Shown: positions 32,611 through 42,123, numbered from the stretch's first letter. The stretch is DNA of 64,000 nucleotides from Kitasatospora acidiphila (GCF_006636205.1 NZ_VIGB01000003.1:7070501-7134500), one strand, 5' to 3'. The notes: generated by a model not told the origin, from the letters alone. Program-made: numbers and translations.

Positions 32611-35233
32611 GGCCGGCGGTGCCGACGAGGCCGTCGAGGGTGAAGAAGGCGTCGCGGCGGTCGTCCAGCAGTCGGGTCAGGGCCAGCAGCACGCCCGCCG
32701 AGCCGGACCACAGGTCGGCGCTGTACCTGGCGAAGTACTCGCCGTGGAAGAGCACGCCGGTGGGGTGTTCCACGGCGTAGCAGAAGAGCCGTGCGGCGGC
32801 GTCGAACGCTGCGGCCCGCCCGGTTGCGGAGCCGGTGATGGCCGCGTGCTCGGCGAGCGAGTACACCAGCCCGGCCCGGCCCTCGTAGAGGCCGCCGTAG
32901 ATGGTCGTCGGGACCGACGACGGAATCAGCGACTCGGCGACGGCTGCCGCCAACTCCTCGTCACCGTACGGCAGATAGCGCGCTGCCACGGTGGCGAAGC
33001 CGGCCGAGCCGCGGCCGAGGTAGATGAACCGGCGGCCGTCGATGCCGGAGACGGGGAAGCTCAGGCCCAGGTGGTCGTAGGGGACGGCGCGGGCGCGCTC
33101 CTCGGCGAGCAGGGCGAGGCCACGGGACAGGGCGCGGTCGTCGGCGGTGAGGTGGTGCAGGTAGTAGTCGAGCAGTGCGATGCCCGGTCGTCCGTGCAGC
33201 AGGCCGGTGGTGTCGTTGTCGCCGAGCAGCGGCGCGAGGTCGGCGCCTTCCGGGACGCGGGCCCGGAGTTCCTGGGCGAGCAGCAGGTGCTTCTCGTCCC
33301 GGTCGTGGCCGTGCAGCGCCAGGTGGGCCAGGGCCACGCCGGCGGTGCCCTCGGCGAGGGTCGCCCGCTCGGCGAGGAGGGGGTGGCTGCGGGCGGCTTC
33401 GAGCAGCGTGCGCGCCTCGTCGAGCCGGCCGTGGTCGGCGAGCACCCAGGCGATGCCGGCGAGTCCGGTGTGCAGGCCGGGCGGGAGCTTCTCCGGCTCC
33501 CGGAGGGCATCGTCGGCCAGTCGGCTGACGATCGCGGGATCCGCCTGCCGCCCCGCCAGCCGCAGGGCGTGCAGCACGCCGGCGGTGCCGTAGGCCACGC
33601 ACAGCGTGTTGCTGAGGTAGCCGCGCGGCACGGTCGGGAAGACCGGGGTCCTCTCGGGCGCGGCCATCGCGAGCAGGGCGTCGGCGGTCCGGTCGCGCAG
33701 CACCCGCAGGTGCTCGGCGGGGGAGGCGGCGACCTCCTCGGGCGTGGGGAGGTCGCTGGGGATCTGCGGGTCGACGAAGCGGGTCGCCGCCTGCCAGAGG
33801 TGCTCGCGGGCGCGGGTGATCTGCTCGGTGGCCGGTCCCGGCTCGGTGGCGGGCCTGGTGGCGGCGAGCAGGTGGTGGAGTGCGGTCGGCTGCTGCTGGG
33901 TGACGTAGTGCATCGGCCCGAGCAGCAGCAGTTGGGCGATCGCCGCGAATCCGAACTCGTCGAGGAAGCGCGGATCCTTGGTGTTCCGCTCGCGCAGTCC
34001 CTTCTGGGCGACGCTCGGGAAGTAGCCCGGCGTACCCATCCGGTCGAGCGGGCCGTCGATCCGCCCCGCGCTCTCGAAGTCGACCAGTCGCACCACGTCC
34101 TGGTCGTCGACCATGACGTTGTTCGGACTGACGTCCACGAACGCGAACCCGGCCGCGTGCAGGCGCTCCATCTGCTCGGACAACTGCTGGAAGATGCGCA
34201 GGCACCGCTCGTAGTAGCCGGATATCTCGGCGCTGTCGGCGCCGGTGTGGAAGTACGGGAAGTTGTTCAGCACCCAGCCCTGCAAGGACTGGCCCGCGAC
34301 CAGACTGGTCACCAGGTAGGAGTTCTCCCACCGCTGGAAGTGCGCGAGTGGTTCGGGTGCGAATCCGGGAACCGCCTCATGGAGCGCCCGCAGGGTGTCG
34401 TATTCGCGCTGGAGCCGTTCCACGGCGGTGGTTCCGGACCAGTGCAGCCCGGTGTGCCGGCGGGCTTCCTTGACGAAGACGGTCGCTCCGGTCGCCGCCT
34501 GCTCGGCGAGGAACGCACCGCCGCCGTTGGCGTGCCGCAGCACCTTGGTGAAGCGCAGCCCCTCGAAGCTGACCTCCTTCGGTGCGGATGGCCCGGCAGT
34601 GGACGGCTCGGGTGCGAACGGGTCCTGAATGCCGTCGGGCAGTGCGAAGTTGAGCCTGCGTTCGTCGGGGACAAGAGCGCCGTCGGGGGCCTCGACCAGC
34701 AGTTGGCGGGTCCCGTCCGGGCGGATCCGGGCGATCTCGGTGAACGCCCCGTAGCGGTAGGCGACCACCGACCCGTCGCGGAAGCGCCGGTCGCCGAGGA
34801 TGTGCGGCCCCTCCTCGCCCTCCAGTGCGTCCGCCAGGGCCGTCATCAGCGCGCGGGCGGTCTCGACGTCCGGCGGGTAGACGGCCATGAACTTGCCGCC
34901 CTGGACGCGCGGGCCCTGCTTGTGGTGGACCCAGCCGAAACTCATCCAGTTCCGCAGGTACTTGAACGCGACGCCGTGCTCGACGCAGATGGCCGAGGCG
35001 ATGTCGAGGACGTGCTGCGCGCGCTTCGGGGCCGCGGAGACGTGGACCTTCCAGCCCCGGCTGGCCCGGATCCCCTCCTGGGGCGTGCAGACCTGCCAGA
35101 TGCCCTTGGCCTGCGTCGACCACGAGGCGGGCAGCTCGCACGGGTGGTATTCGGTACCCGCAGCGGACGGGTCCGCCTCATCCAGTGGGCGGTAGAACAT
35201 CTCGTCGGCGACGAGATAGGGGATCATTTCCAT
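32603..35233 (-). CDS. Class III lanthionine synthetase LanKC
   Basis: 876 residues in the three-part class III order: N-terminal lyase-like region (about 1-220), Ser/Thr kinase (about 225-500) and LanC-like cyclase (about 560-870). Kinase landmarks: Lys255 in VFVKEARR, catalytic Asp367 in FVDVSPNNV, DFE at 385-387. The cyclase helical repeats (YGTAGVLHAL, HGRPGIALLDY, GRAGLVYSLAE, SGSAGVLLALT) lack the Cys-Cys-His zinc triad of classes I, II and IV, as expected for class III. It phosphorylates and eliminates Ser/Thr and forms lanthionine or labionin rings in the adjacent 45-residue precursor. ATG at 35233 (MEMIPYLVADEMFY) is chosen over 35278 because family members begin close to this motif. 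Confidence 0.93.
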   Translation of the reverse strand: MEMIPYLVADEMFYRPLDEADPSAAGTEYHPCELPASWSTQAKGIWQVCTPQEGIRASRGWKVHVSAAPKRAQHVLDIASAICVEHGVAFKYLRNWMSFGWVHHKQGPRVQGGKFMAVYPPDVETARALMTALADALEGEEGPHILGDRRFRDGSVVAYRYGAFTEIARIRPDGTRQLLVEAPDGALVPDERRLNFALPDGIQDPFAPEPSTAGPSAPKEVSFEGLRFTKVLRHANGGGAFLAEQAATGATVFVKEARRHTGLHWSGTTAVERLQREYDTLRALHEAVPGFAPEPLAHFQRWENSYLVTSLVAGQSLQGWVLNNFPYFHTGADSAEISGYYERCLRIFQQLSEQMERLHAAGFAFVDVSPNNVMVDDQDVVRLVDFESAGRIDGPLDRMGTPGYFPSVAQKGLRERNTKDPRFLDEFGFAAIAQLLLLGPMHYVTQQQPTALHHLLAATRPATEPGPATEQITRAREHLWQAATRFVDPQIPSDLPTPEEVAASPAEHLRVLRDRTADALLAMAAPERTPVFPTVPRGYLSNTLCVAYGTAGVLHALRLAGRQADPAIVSRLADDALREPEKLPPGLHTGLAGIAWVLADHGRLDEARTLLEAARSHPLLAERATLAEGTAGVALAHLALHGHDRDEKHLLLAQELRARVPEGADLAPLLGDNDTTGLLHGRPGIALLDYYLHHLTADDRALSRGLALLAEERARAVPYDHLGLSFPVSGIDGRRFIYLGRGSAGFATVAARYLPYGDEELAAAVAESLIPSSVPTTIYGGLYEGRAGLVYSLAEHAAITGSATGRAAAFDAAARLFCYAVEHPTGVLFHGEYFARYSADLWSGSAGVLLALTRLLDDRRDAFFTLDGLVGTAGHH

Positions 35234-35519
35234 GAAGGTCGGCCCCAATCGTCTGCTGGAAATGGCAGAGCGGTCCATCGCGGTGATGCCTTGGCGGCGG
35301 CGATGGGTGACAGGTAATCAGGGCCCGATCGAACTCGTCAATGGTGTTGGCGCCGGTTTGTTAATGCTGCACGGAAGGACATTATCGGTGCGTATTTTCC
35401 CGCGCGAGGTGAACCCCTGCCACGAGTACGGCCGTTACCGCTGGTCGTATGAGCGGTAACGGCCGTAACGGATTCGACCATTCATCAGGTTCGAATGCGG
35501 CGGATCCGAAATCGGTGCG
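35234..35519. other. Intergenic region upstream of the synthetase
   Basis: No gene found. It is AT-richer than the surroundings (35340-35400) and probably holds the lanthipeptide promoter, though no clear -35/-10 pair stands out. Contains the 16-bp stem-loop at 35427-35467. Confidence 0.5.
35427..35467 (-). terminator. 16-bp perfect stem-loop after the DUF3068 gene
   Basis: TACGGCCGTTACCGCT and its exact complement around a 9-base loop, 53 bases beyond the minus-strand stop at 35520. No T-run. Likely separates the DUF3068 transcript from the lanthipeptide genes. Confidence 0.65.
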
Positions 35520-36608
35520 TCAGTCGGCGGTGTCCTGGGGCGGCTGCTCCACCGGGGCGGCGGCTTCGGACGGGCGGCGACGGCGGCGGATCAGCAGGGC
35601 GGCGAGGATCAGCAGCGCGCCGATGATGCCGGCGATGATCGGCAGCGTCGTGCCGGCCAGCTCGATGTCGTCCCGGCCGTTCTTCGCGTCATTGGCGGCG
35701 GAGTTCACGGCGGCCGGGGTCTGCTGGTAGGTGGCGTCGACGACCGGCAGCAGCGGGATGAGGGTGCCGTTCGGGGCGGTGACCGCGGCCGTGCGCTGCT
35801 GGGCGCGCTTGACGTCGATCACGGCGCCGGTCTCCGGCTCCACCCAGAAGGTGTCGTTGCCCTGCAGGGTGTATGCCAGCGGTGCCGGATCGCCGAGCGT
35901 CGGGAGCAGCGTCGTCAGCTCCTGCTGCTGGGCGGGGGTCAGCGGGCCGAACTGGACGAGGAGTCTGAGCAGGCTCTGCGGCAGCGCCTTGGGCAGGCCG
36001 GCCAGCACCTGGCTGTCGGTGATCCGGCTGCTGGGGATGGTCGCCTGGAAGACGTAGGTGTTCAGGCCGGAGCGCTGCTCGGAGTGGCTGTAGGCCACCG
36101 GGACGGTGGTCGCGCTCTCCGGGACCCAGCCGGTGTAGGTCTGCTTCTTCGTGCCGAACGGGAAGCTGATCGTCAGACCTTGGGCGTCGACCACCGACCA
36201 GCTGCTCGGGTGGCTCGTCACGGGCTCCAGGCTCTTGCGGTCCACCGCGTACTGCCAGGTGGTCTGCTCGACCTGGGTGCCCGCGGCCGTGGTCGTCCGG
36301 GCGTCGCTCACCAGGGCGGAGTCGTCCGAGGTCTTCAGGACCTTGACGTTGCGGTTGATGGCGAGCGGCACGTTGTGCTTGACCGCGCCCACCAGGTTGC
36401 CCTGGGCCAGGGCCTGCTGGTCGAGCAGGGTGTTGAAGGTGCCGGCCAGCGGGCGCTGGACGTTCACGTCGTCGGGCAGCCGGGCCACATAGGTGGGAGT
36501 CACCCAGAACGCGGTCAGGAACGCGCCCGCGATCAGCAGCGCGCCGATCAGCACCGCGCCGTAACGGAGGATCATCGCTCGTCGCATAGCCGACACGATC
36601 CTCCGCAC
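35520..36608 (-). CDS. DUF3068 (PorA family) membrane-anchored protein
   Basis: 362 residues: a short cytoplasmic N-terminus, one helix (GAVLIGALLIAGAFLTAFW), an external beta-rich domain of about 270 residues, and a C-terminal helix (LPIIAGIIGALLILAALLI) followed by a basic stop-transfer run. This topology and the segment TPTYVARLPDDV match the actinobacterial DUF3068 family annotated as porin PorA-like. Function unproven. Three in-frame ATGs lie within the first 12 codons. Confidence 0.8.
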   Translation of the reverse strand: MRRIVSAMRRAMILRYGAVLIGALLIAGAFLTAFWVTPTYVARLPDDVNVQRPLAGTFNTLLDQQALAQGNLVGAVKHNVPLAINRNVKVLKTSDDSALVSDARTTTAAGTQVEQTTWQYAVDRKSLEPVTSHPSSWSVVDAQGLTISFPFGTKKQTYTGWVPESATTVPVAYSHSEQRSGLNTYVFQATIPSSRITDSQVLAGLPKALPQSLLRLLVQFGPLTPAQQQELTTLLPTLGDPAPLAYTLQGNDTFWVEPETGAVIDVKRAQQRTAAVTAPNGTLIPLLPVVDATYQQTPAAVNSAANDAKNGRDDIELAGTTLPIIAGIIGALLILAALLIRRRRRPSEAAAPVEQPPQDTAD

Positions 36609-36675
36609 CGGGGTCCGTTCTCCGACAGGACCGGGGTGTCGGCGGGGAACCGGCCCACGGTTCAGCCATTCGGTC

Positions 36676-36712
36676 CCCTGCGGGGGTGGGCGACCCGTCC
36701 GACCCCGCAGGG
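36676..36712 (-). terminator. Hairpin(s) after pepP
   Basis: CCCTGCGGGG (36676-36685) pairs perfectly with 36703-36712; an alternative stem GGTGGGCG (36685-36692) pairs with 36714-36721. Located just past the minus-strand stop at 36735. Confidence 0.5.
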
Positions 36713-36734
36713 CCGCCCACCGCTTGGCGAGCCG

Positions 36735-38180
36735 TCAGCCCAGCAGTTCCCCCATCCACTGCTCGATCCCGGCCACCGTCCTCGGCAGCGCGCTGGACAT
36801 CAGCCGCGCGCCGTCCTCGGTGATCACCAGGTCGTCCTCGATCCGGACGCCGATGCCGCGCAGCTCGGGCGGCAGGGTCTCGTCGTCGGGCTGCAGGTAG
36901 AGGCCGGGTTCGACGGTGAGCACCTGGCCGGCCTCCAGGACGCCGTCGAGGTAGGTCTCGTTGCGGGCCTTGGCGCAGTCGTGCACGTCGAGGCCGAGCA
37001 TGTGGCCGCTGCTGCAGAGGGTGTAGCGGCGGTAGAGGCCGCTGTCCTCCCGCATCGCCTCCTCGGCGGAGACCTTCAACACGCCCCAGTCGTGCAGGCC
37101 TTCGGCGATCACCCGCATCGCGGCCCGGTGGAAGTCGCGGAACGCGGCACCCGGGCGCAGCGCGGCGATCCCGGCGTCCTGGGCGGCCAGCACCAGTTCG
37201 TAGACCTGGCGCTGCACGGGGGTGAAGGTGCCGCTGAGCGGCAGGGTCCGGGTGATGTCCGCGGTGTAGAGGGTGTCGGTCTCCACGCCGGCGTCGAGCA
37301 GCAGCAACTGGCTGCTGTCCAGCGGGCCGTCGTTGCGGATCCAGTGCAGCACTCCGGCGTGGGCGCCGGAGGCCACGATGGTCTCGTAGCCGGTGCCGTT
37401 GCCCTCGGCGCGCGCCCGCAGGTTGAAGACGCCCTCCAGCCACCGCTCGCCGCGGTGGTGCCGCAGGGCGGTCGGCAGCGCCCGGACCACGTCCTCGAAG
37501 CCCAGCGTGGTGTGGTCGACGGCGAGTTGCAGCTGGTCGACCTCCCAGGCGTCCTTGATCAGGCGCAACTCGCCGAGCACGGGCGCCAGTCCGTCGCTGA
37601 GTCCGAGCTGCGCGTCCACCGACGGGTCGACGCCGGCCAGCAGCCGCACTCCGCCGCTGGGGGCCGGCCCGGCGAGCAGCTTCTCCAACTCGTCGAGGTG
37701 CGCGGTGCGCAGGCCGGTGAGCTGGGCGGACTCGCCCAGGTCGGGGCGGCGGCCGACCCAGAACTCGCCGTAGCGGCGGTCGCGGTAGAACTCGTCCGAG
37801 GAGCCGTCGCGGGGCGAGCGGGGGCGCAGGTAGAGGACCGGCTCGTGCCCCTCGGGGCCGCTGGGCTCCAGCACCAGCACATTGCCGGCCTGGTCCTCGC
37901 CGGTGAGTCCGGTGAGCCAGGCGTAGCCGGTGTGCGGGCGGAACCGGTAGTCGCAGTCGTTGGTGCGCACCTTCAACTGGCCCGCAGGTATGACCAGTCG
38001 GGCGCCGGGGAAGTGGGTGGAGAGTTTGGCGCGGCGGGCGGGCAGCACATCGTGGCCGGCCACCCGGGCGTCGGCGGGCAGCGGAGTGGCGGCCCAGCCG
38101 CCGGCCATGAAGGCGGCGAGGGCCGGGGAGATGGGTAGGTCGTGGCTGCCGACGTTGGGCGGGGTGGGCTGCGAGGTCAC
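36735..38180 (-). CDS. pepP: Xaa-Pro aminopeptidase (aminopeptidase P)
   Basis: Dinuclear manganese peptidase cleaving N-terminal Xaa-Pro bonds. 481 residues with N-terminal creatinase-like domain and C-terminal pita-bread domain. Metal ligands visible: Asp in LLLDAGVE and DITRTLPLSG, His in SSGHMLGLDVHD, Glu in TVEPGLYL and GVRIEDDLV. GTG at 38180 has GGAGGAG upstream. Divergent from the peptide-uptake operon. Confidence 0.92.
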   Translation of the reverse strand: MTSQPTPPNVGSHDLPISPALAAFMAGGWAATPLPADARVAGHDVLPARRAKLSTHFPGARLVIPAGQLKVRTNDCDYRFRPHTGYAWLTGLTGEDQAGNVLVLEPSGPEGHEPVLYLRPRSPRDGSSDEFYRDRRYGEFWVGRRPDLGESAQLTGLRTAHLDELEKLLAGPAPSGGVRLLAGVDPSVDAQLGLSDGLAPVLGELRLIKDAWEVDQLQLAVDHTTLGFEDVVRALPTALRHHRGERWLEGVFNLRARAEGNGTGYETIVASGAHAGVLHWIRNDGPLDSSQLLLLDAGVETDTLYTADITRTLPLSGTFTPVQRQVYELVLAAQDAGIAALRPGAAFRDFHRAAMRVIAEGLHDWGVLKVSAEEAMREDSGLYRRYTLCSSGHMLGLDVHDCAKARNETYLDGVLEAGQVLTVEPGLYLQPDDETLPPELRGIGVRIEDDLVITEDGARLMSSALPRTVAGIEQWMGELLG

Positions 38181-38305
38181 GGGGGCATCTCCTCCAGGTG
38201 CGGCTTTTGTCCGATGGGGTGGTCCTGATCTGCGTCTTTCGGTGTGCACGGCAAGGGAGTTGAGACTCCGTCCGGATACGTCTGGATAACGGAGCCGCCC
38301 AGCCC

Positions 38306-38334
38306 TTGCTAGTGCAATTTCACATTACTATGTT
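38306..38334 (+). promoter_or_regulatory. Promoter of the peptide ABC operon
   Basis: TTGCTA and TATGTT separated by exactly 17 bases, in the AT-rich part of the divergent gap, 87 bases before the substrate-binding protein start. A housekeeping-sigma-like pair. Confidence 0.6.
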
Positions 38335-38420
38335 ACGGGTCACACATCGAAGGCGGCTACCCCATGGGCGGACCGCCCGAGTTCGCGGCCCAAACTCGGC
38401 CCCCCATCGCGGAGTTGCAC

Positions 38421-40163
38421 ATGACCAGGCGTACCCACGCCGCCCTCGCGGCGGCGATCGCGGCGACACTCACCCTCGGCCTCGGGGCGTGTTCCAAGAG
38501 CAAGGACAACAGCAGCGACCAGGCCTCCAACGGCGCCGGGCTGACCACCCAGGGAGACGGGATCATCGGCGGTACGCCGGTCAAGGGCGGCACCCTGCAC
38601 ATCCTGTCCAACCAGGACATCTCCCAGCTCGACCCGGCCCGCAACTGGACCGAGCCCGAGATGGACTTCGGCATCCGGCTGCTCTACCGCACGCTGACCA
38701 CCTTCAAGGCGGTGCCGGGCAAGGACGGTCTGCAGATCACCGGCGACCTGGCCACCAACACCGGTGAGGCCAGCGACGGCGACAAGACCTGGACGTTCCA
38801 CCTCAAGGACGGCCTCAAGTACGAGGACGGCACCCCGATCACCACCGCCGACGTCAAGTACAACGTCGAGCGGTCCTACGACCCGGACCTCTCCGGCGGG
38901 CCCGACTACGCCAAGAAGTACCTGGTCGCCCCGGCCGGCTACAAGGGCCCGCTGAAGGGCCAGGAACTCGGCAACGACTCGATCGAGACGCCGGACGCGA
39001 AGACCATCGTCTTCCATCTCAAGCGCCCGGTCGCCGAGTTCGGCTACACCGTCACGCTGCCCACCTTCGCCCCGGTGCCCAAGGCCCACGAAGGCGGCAC
39101 CACCTACGGCAACCACGTGTTCTCCTCCGGCCCGTACAAGGTGGAGAGCTACGACCGCGGCAAGCAGCTGACCCTGGTCCGCAACACCAACTGGGACCAG
39201 TCCACCGACTCGGTCCGCAAGGCCTACCCGGACAAGATCGTGATGGACCAGTCCGGCAGCCCCGAGGGGATCGCCGACCGCCTGATCGCCAACCAGGGTG
39301 ACGACCAGAGCGCCATCATGTACGCCGACATGTCCGCCGCCAAGGTGGCCGACGTGATCACCAACCCGGACGTCAAGGCCCGCCTGGTCAGCGAGAACGA
39401 GAACTGCACGGCGATGGTCACGCTGGACACCAGCAAGCCGCCGTTCAACAACCAGAACGCCCGCCTGGCGGTCGAGTACGGGATCGACAAGGAGGCCTAC
39501 CAGTCGGCCGTGGGCGGCCCGGCCCTGTCCGACATCGCCACCACCTACCTGCCGCCCTCGCTGACCGGCGGCACCGCGATCGACCACTTCAAGATCCCGA
39601 CCGCCGGCGACCCGGACAAGGCCAAGCAGTACCTGGCCCAGGCCGGAATGAGCGGCGGCTTCTCCACCGAGCTCACCGCCGACAACGCCCAGAAGGGCCA
39701 GGCCGAGGCGGTCCAGGCGGCCCTGAAGAAGATCAACGTCAATGTCACCCTCAACATCGTCGACGCCAGCGTGGCCACCTCGACGATCGGCGACAAGAGC
39801 CGGCAGACCGGGATGTCCCTCAACGGCTGGTGCCCGGACTACCCGTCCGGCGCCACCTTCCTGCCGATGATCTTCGACAGCCGGATCATCACCGACACCG
39901 GCAACAACGGTGACACCAGCCGGTTCGCGGACCCGGCGGTGGACGCCGAGATCGACCGGATCCAGAGCCTGACCGACACCAACGCGGCCAACCAGGCCTG
40001 GAACGCGCTGGACGCCAAGGTCATGGACGAGGCCCCCGCGATCCCGGTCACCTGGCAGAAGAAGCCGCTGCTGGTCGGCTCCAACATCGCCGGCGCCTTC
40101 GGCAGCCCGATCTGGTCGGCGGAGATCGACTACGCCACCATCGGCCTGAAGTCCGTCAAGTAA
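38421..40163 (+). CDS. Peptide ABC transporter substrate-binding lipoprotein
   Basis: 580-residue family 5 solute-binding protein. Lipoprotein signal peptide with lipobox LGAC, so the mature protein is anchored on the outer face of the membrane. Family features: GGTLHILSNQDISQLDP near the N-terminus, TWTFHLKDGLKYEDGTPITTADVKY, and AIPVTWQKKPLLVG near the end. ATG at 38421 with GCGGAG upstream; a longer in-frame start would spoil the signal peptide. First gene of a five-gene operon. Confidence 0.92.
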   Translation: MTRRTHAALAAAIAATLTLGLGACSKSKDNSSDQASNGAGLTTQGDGIIGGTPVKGGTLHILSNQDISQLDPARNWTEPEMDFGIRLLYRTLTTFKAVPGKDGLQITGDLATNTGEASDGDKTWTFHLKDGLKYEDGTPITTADVKYNVERSYDPDLSGGPDYAKKYLVAPAGYKGPLKGQELGNDSIETPDAKTIVFHLKRPVAEFGYTVTLPTFAPVPKAHEGGTTYGNHVFSSGPYKVESYDRGKQLTLVRNTNWDQSTDSVRKAYPDKIVMDQSGSPEGIADRLIANQGDDQSAIMYADMSAAKVADVITNPDVKARLVSENENCTAMVTLDTSKPPFNNQNARLAVEYGIDKEAYQSAVGGPALSDIATTYLPPSLTGGTAIDHFKIPTAGDPDKAKQYLAQAGMSGGFSTELTADNAQKGQAEAVQAALKKINVNVTLNIVDASVATSTIGDKSRQTGMSLNGWCPDYPSGATFLPMIFDSRIITDTGNNGDTSRFADPAVDAEIDRIQSLTDTNAANQAWNALDAKVMDEAPAIPVTWQKKPLLVGSNIAGAFGSPIWSAEIDYATIGLKSVK

Positions 40164-40183
40164 GCACGAGGGACTGCGAAAAG

Positions 40184-41137
40184 GTGACCACCACCGTTCC
40201 TGCCGTGCAGGAGCCGGCCGAACGTCAGGACCAGGCCCCGGCCTCGCCCTGGCGCTCGGCCTGGCGCCGCCTGCGCCGCCGCCCGATCGCCATGGTCGGC
40301 CTCGGCATCATCGTCTTCTTCGTGCTGGCCGCGCTGCTCGCCCCGGTGCTGACCGGGATCTCCGGGTGGGGGCCGACCGACACCGACAAGCACGCCGTCG
40401 ACCCCTACCTGGCCGGCCTGCCGCGCGGCAGCTTCGGCGGCGCGGGCGTCGACGGCCACTGGCTGGGCGTGGAGCCCGGGCTCGGCCACGACATCTTCGC
40501 CCGGCTGCTCTACGGCGCCCAGGTCTCCCTGCTGGTGGCCTTCAGCGCCGCCCTGCTGATCACCCTGGTCGGGGTCACGCTGGGCGTGGTCGCCGGCTAC
40601 TTCGGGGGCAAGACCGACATGGTGATCAGCCGGTTCATGGACATCATGATGTCCTTCCCGAGCCTGATCTTCATGATCGCGCTGCTCTCGGTGGCCAAGG
40701 ACGTCAACCGGGTGCTGCTGCTGATCATCGTGATGAGCCTGTTCACCTGGCCCTACATCGCCCGGGTGATCCGCGGTCAGACCATCTCGCTCAAGCACCG
40801 CGAGTACGTGGAGGCGGCCCGGGCCAGCGGCACCGGCAGCGCCCGGATCGTGCTGACCGAGATCCTGCCCAACCTGACCAGCACGATCATCGTCTACATC
40901 ACCCTGGCGATCCCGACCCTGATCGGCTCCGAGGCGGGTCTGACCTACCTGGGCGTCGGCGTCCAGCCGCCGACCCCGTCCTGGGGCCAGATGATCGCCG
41001 ACTCCGAGCTCTACTACAAGCTCGACCCGATGTTCTTCATCCTGCCCTGCGCCTGCCTGTTCCTGGTGGTGCTCGGCTTCACCCTGCTCGGCGACGCACT
41101 GCGCGACGTCCTCGACCCGAAGGGCGGTAACGGATGA
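40184..41137 (+). CDS. Peptide ABC transporter permease (DppC type)
   Basis: 317 residues with six membrane helices, an OppC N-terminal segment, and the EAA loop EYVEAARASGTGSARIVLTEILPN. GTG start with AAAGG upstream. In this operon the DppC-type permease precedes the DppB-type one, the reverse of the common order. Its stop overlaps the next ATG by four bases. Confidence 0.92.
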   Translation: MTTTVPAVQEPAERQDQAPASPWRSAWRRLRRRPIAMVGLGIIVFFVLAALLAPVLTGISGWGPTDTDKHAVDPYLAGLPRGSFGGAGVDGHWLGVEPGLGHDIFARLLYGAQVSLLVAFSAALLITLVGVTLGVVAGYFGGKTDMVISRFMDIMMSFPSLIFMIALLSVAKDVNRVLLLIIVMSLFTWPYIARVIRGQTISLKHREYVEAARASGTGSARIVLTEILPNLTSTIIVYITLAIPTLIGSEAGLTYLGVGVQPPTPSWGQMIADSELYYKLDPMFFILPCACLFLVVLGFTLLGDALRDVLDPKGGNG

Positions 41138-42123
41138 CCACCTTCCTGCTCCGCCGGCTCGCCGGAATCGCCCTCACCCTGCTGGTGATCTGCGCGGTCA
41201 CTTTCACCATCTTCTACCTGCTGCCGAACGACCCGGCCCAGGCGTTCTGCGGCAAGGACTGCACGCCGGACCACGTGGCGCAGGTGCGCCAGCAGATGGG
41301 TCTCGACCAGCCGCTGATCGTGCAGTTCGGCAACTACGTCTGGGCGATCTTCGCCGGCCGCACCATGGGCTCCGGCAGCTACGCCGTGCACTGCGGCTTC
41401 CCCTGCTTCGGCTACTCCTTTCAGACCGGCATGCCGGTGTGGAGCATGATCACCGACCGGCTCCCGATCAGCGTCTCGCTGGCCATCGGCTCCGCCGTGC
41501 TCTGGCTGGCCATGGGCCTGCTGACCGGCGTGGTCTCCGCGCTGCGCAAGAACGGCTGGGTGGACCGCGTCCTGATGATCGGCACCATCGGCGCCGCCGC
41601 CATGCCGGTCTACTTCACCGCGATGCTGCTGCTCTACTTCTGCTGCTCGCAGCTCGGCCTGATCCCCTATCCGCGGTACGTCGACTTCACCAGCGACCCG
41701 GTCGGCTGGGCGCAGAACATGCTGCTGCCCTGGATCACCCTGGCACTGGCCACCGCGGCCATGTACGCCCGGATGACCCGCAGTTCGGTCCTGGAGACGC
41801 TGAGCGAGCCGTTCGTGCGCACCGCCCGGGCCAAGGGCCTGCGCGAGCGGCGGGTGGTCAGCAAGCACGGGCTGCGGCCTGCGCTGACCCCGGTGGTCAC
41901 CATGCTCGGCATGGACCTCGGCGGCCTGCTGGCCGGCGCGGTCATCACCGAGCAGCTCTACGGCCTGCCCGGGGTCGGCAAGCTCTTCGCCGACGCGCTG
42001 CACAAATCCGACCAGCCGGTGATCATGGGTGTCACGCTGGTGGCCTCGTTCTTCATCGTCTCGTCCAACCTGGTCGTGGACGTCCTCTACGCCTGGATCG
42101 ACCCGCGAGCGAGGCTGTCGTGA
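41134..42123 (+). CDS. Peptide ABC transporter permease (DppB type)
   Basis: 329 residues with six helices, N-terminal LLRRLAGIALTLLVICAVTF and EAA loop FVRTARAKGLRERRVVSKHGLRPA. Contains a Cys-bearing insertion in the first external loop (AFCGKDCTPD; HCGFPCFGYS). Overlaps both neighbours by four bases. Confidence 0.92.
   Translation: MTTFLLRRLAGIALTLLVICAVTFTIFYLLPNDPAQAFCGKDCTPDHVAQVRQQMGLDQPLIVQFGNYVWAIFAGRTMGSGSYAVHCGFPCFGYSFQTGMPVWSMITDRLPISVSLAIGSAVLWLAMGLLTGVVSALRKNGWVDRVLMIGTIGAAAMPVYFTAMLLLYFCCSQLGLIPYPRYVDFTSDPVGWAQNMLLPWITLALATAAMYARMTRSSVLETLSEPFVRTARAKGLRERRVVSKHGLRPALTPVVTMLGMDLGGLLAGAVITEQLYGLPGVGKLFADALHKSDQPVIMGVTLVASFFIVSSNLVVDVLYAWIDPRARLS

Noticed and set aside
32339..35317. 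A 992-codon open frame antisense to the lanthipeptide synthetase
   Set aside because: It is a GC-rich shadow with repetitive composition; the minus strand encodes all kinase and cyclase motifs and the precursor.
35480..35510. A GGTTCGAAT sequence reminiscent of a tRNA T-arm
   Set aside because: No acceptor, D-arm or anticodon stem can be built around it.
36084..38138. A 684-codon open frame antisense to aminopeptidase P
   Set aside because: It is a composition-driven shadow without motifs or a start site; the opposite strand is a textbook peptidase.
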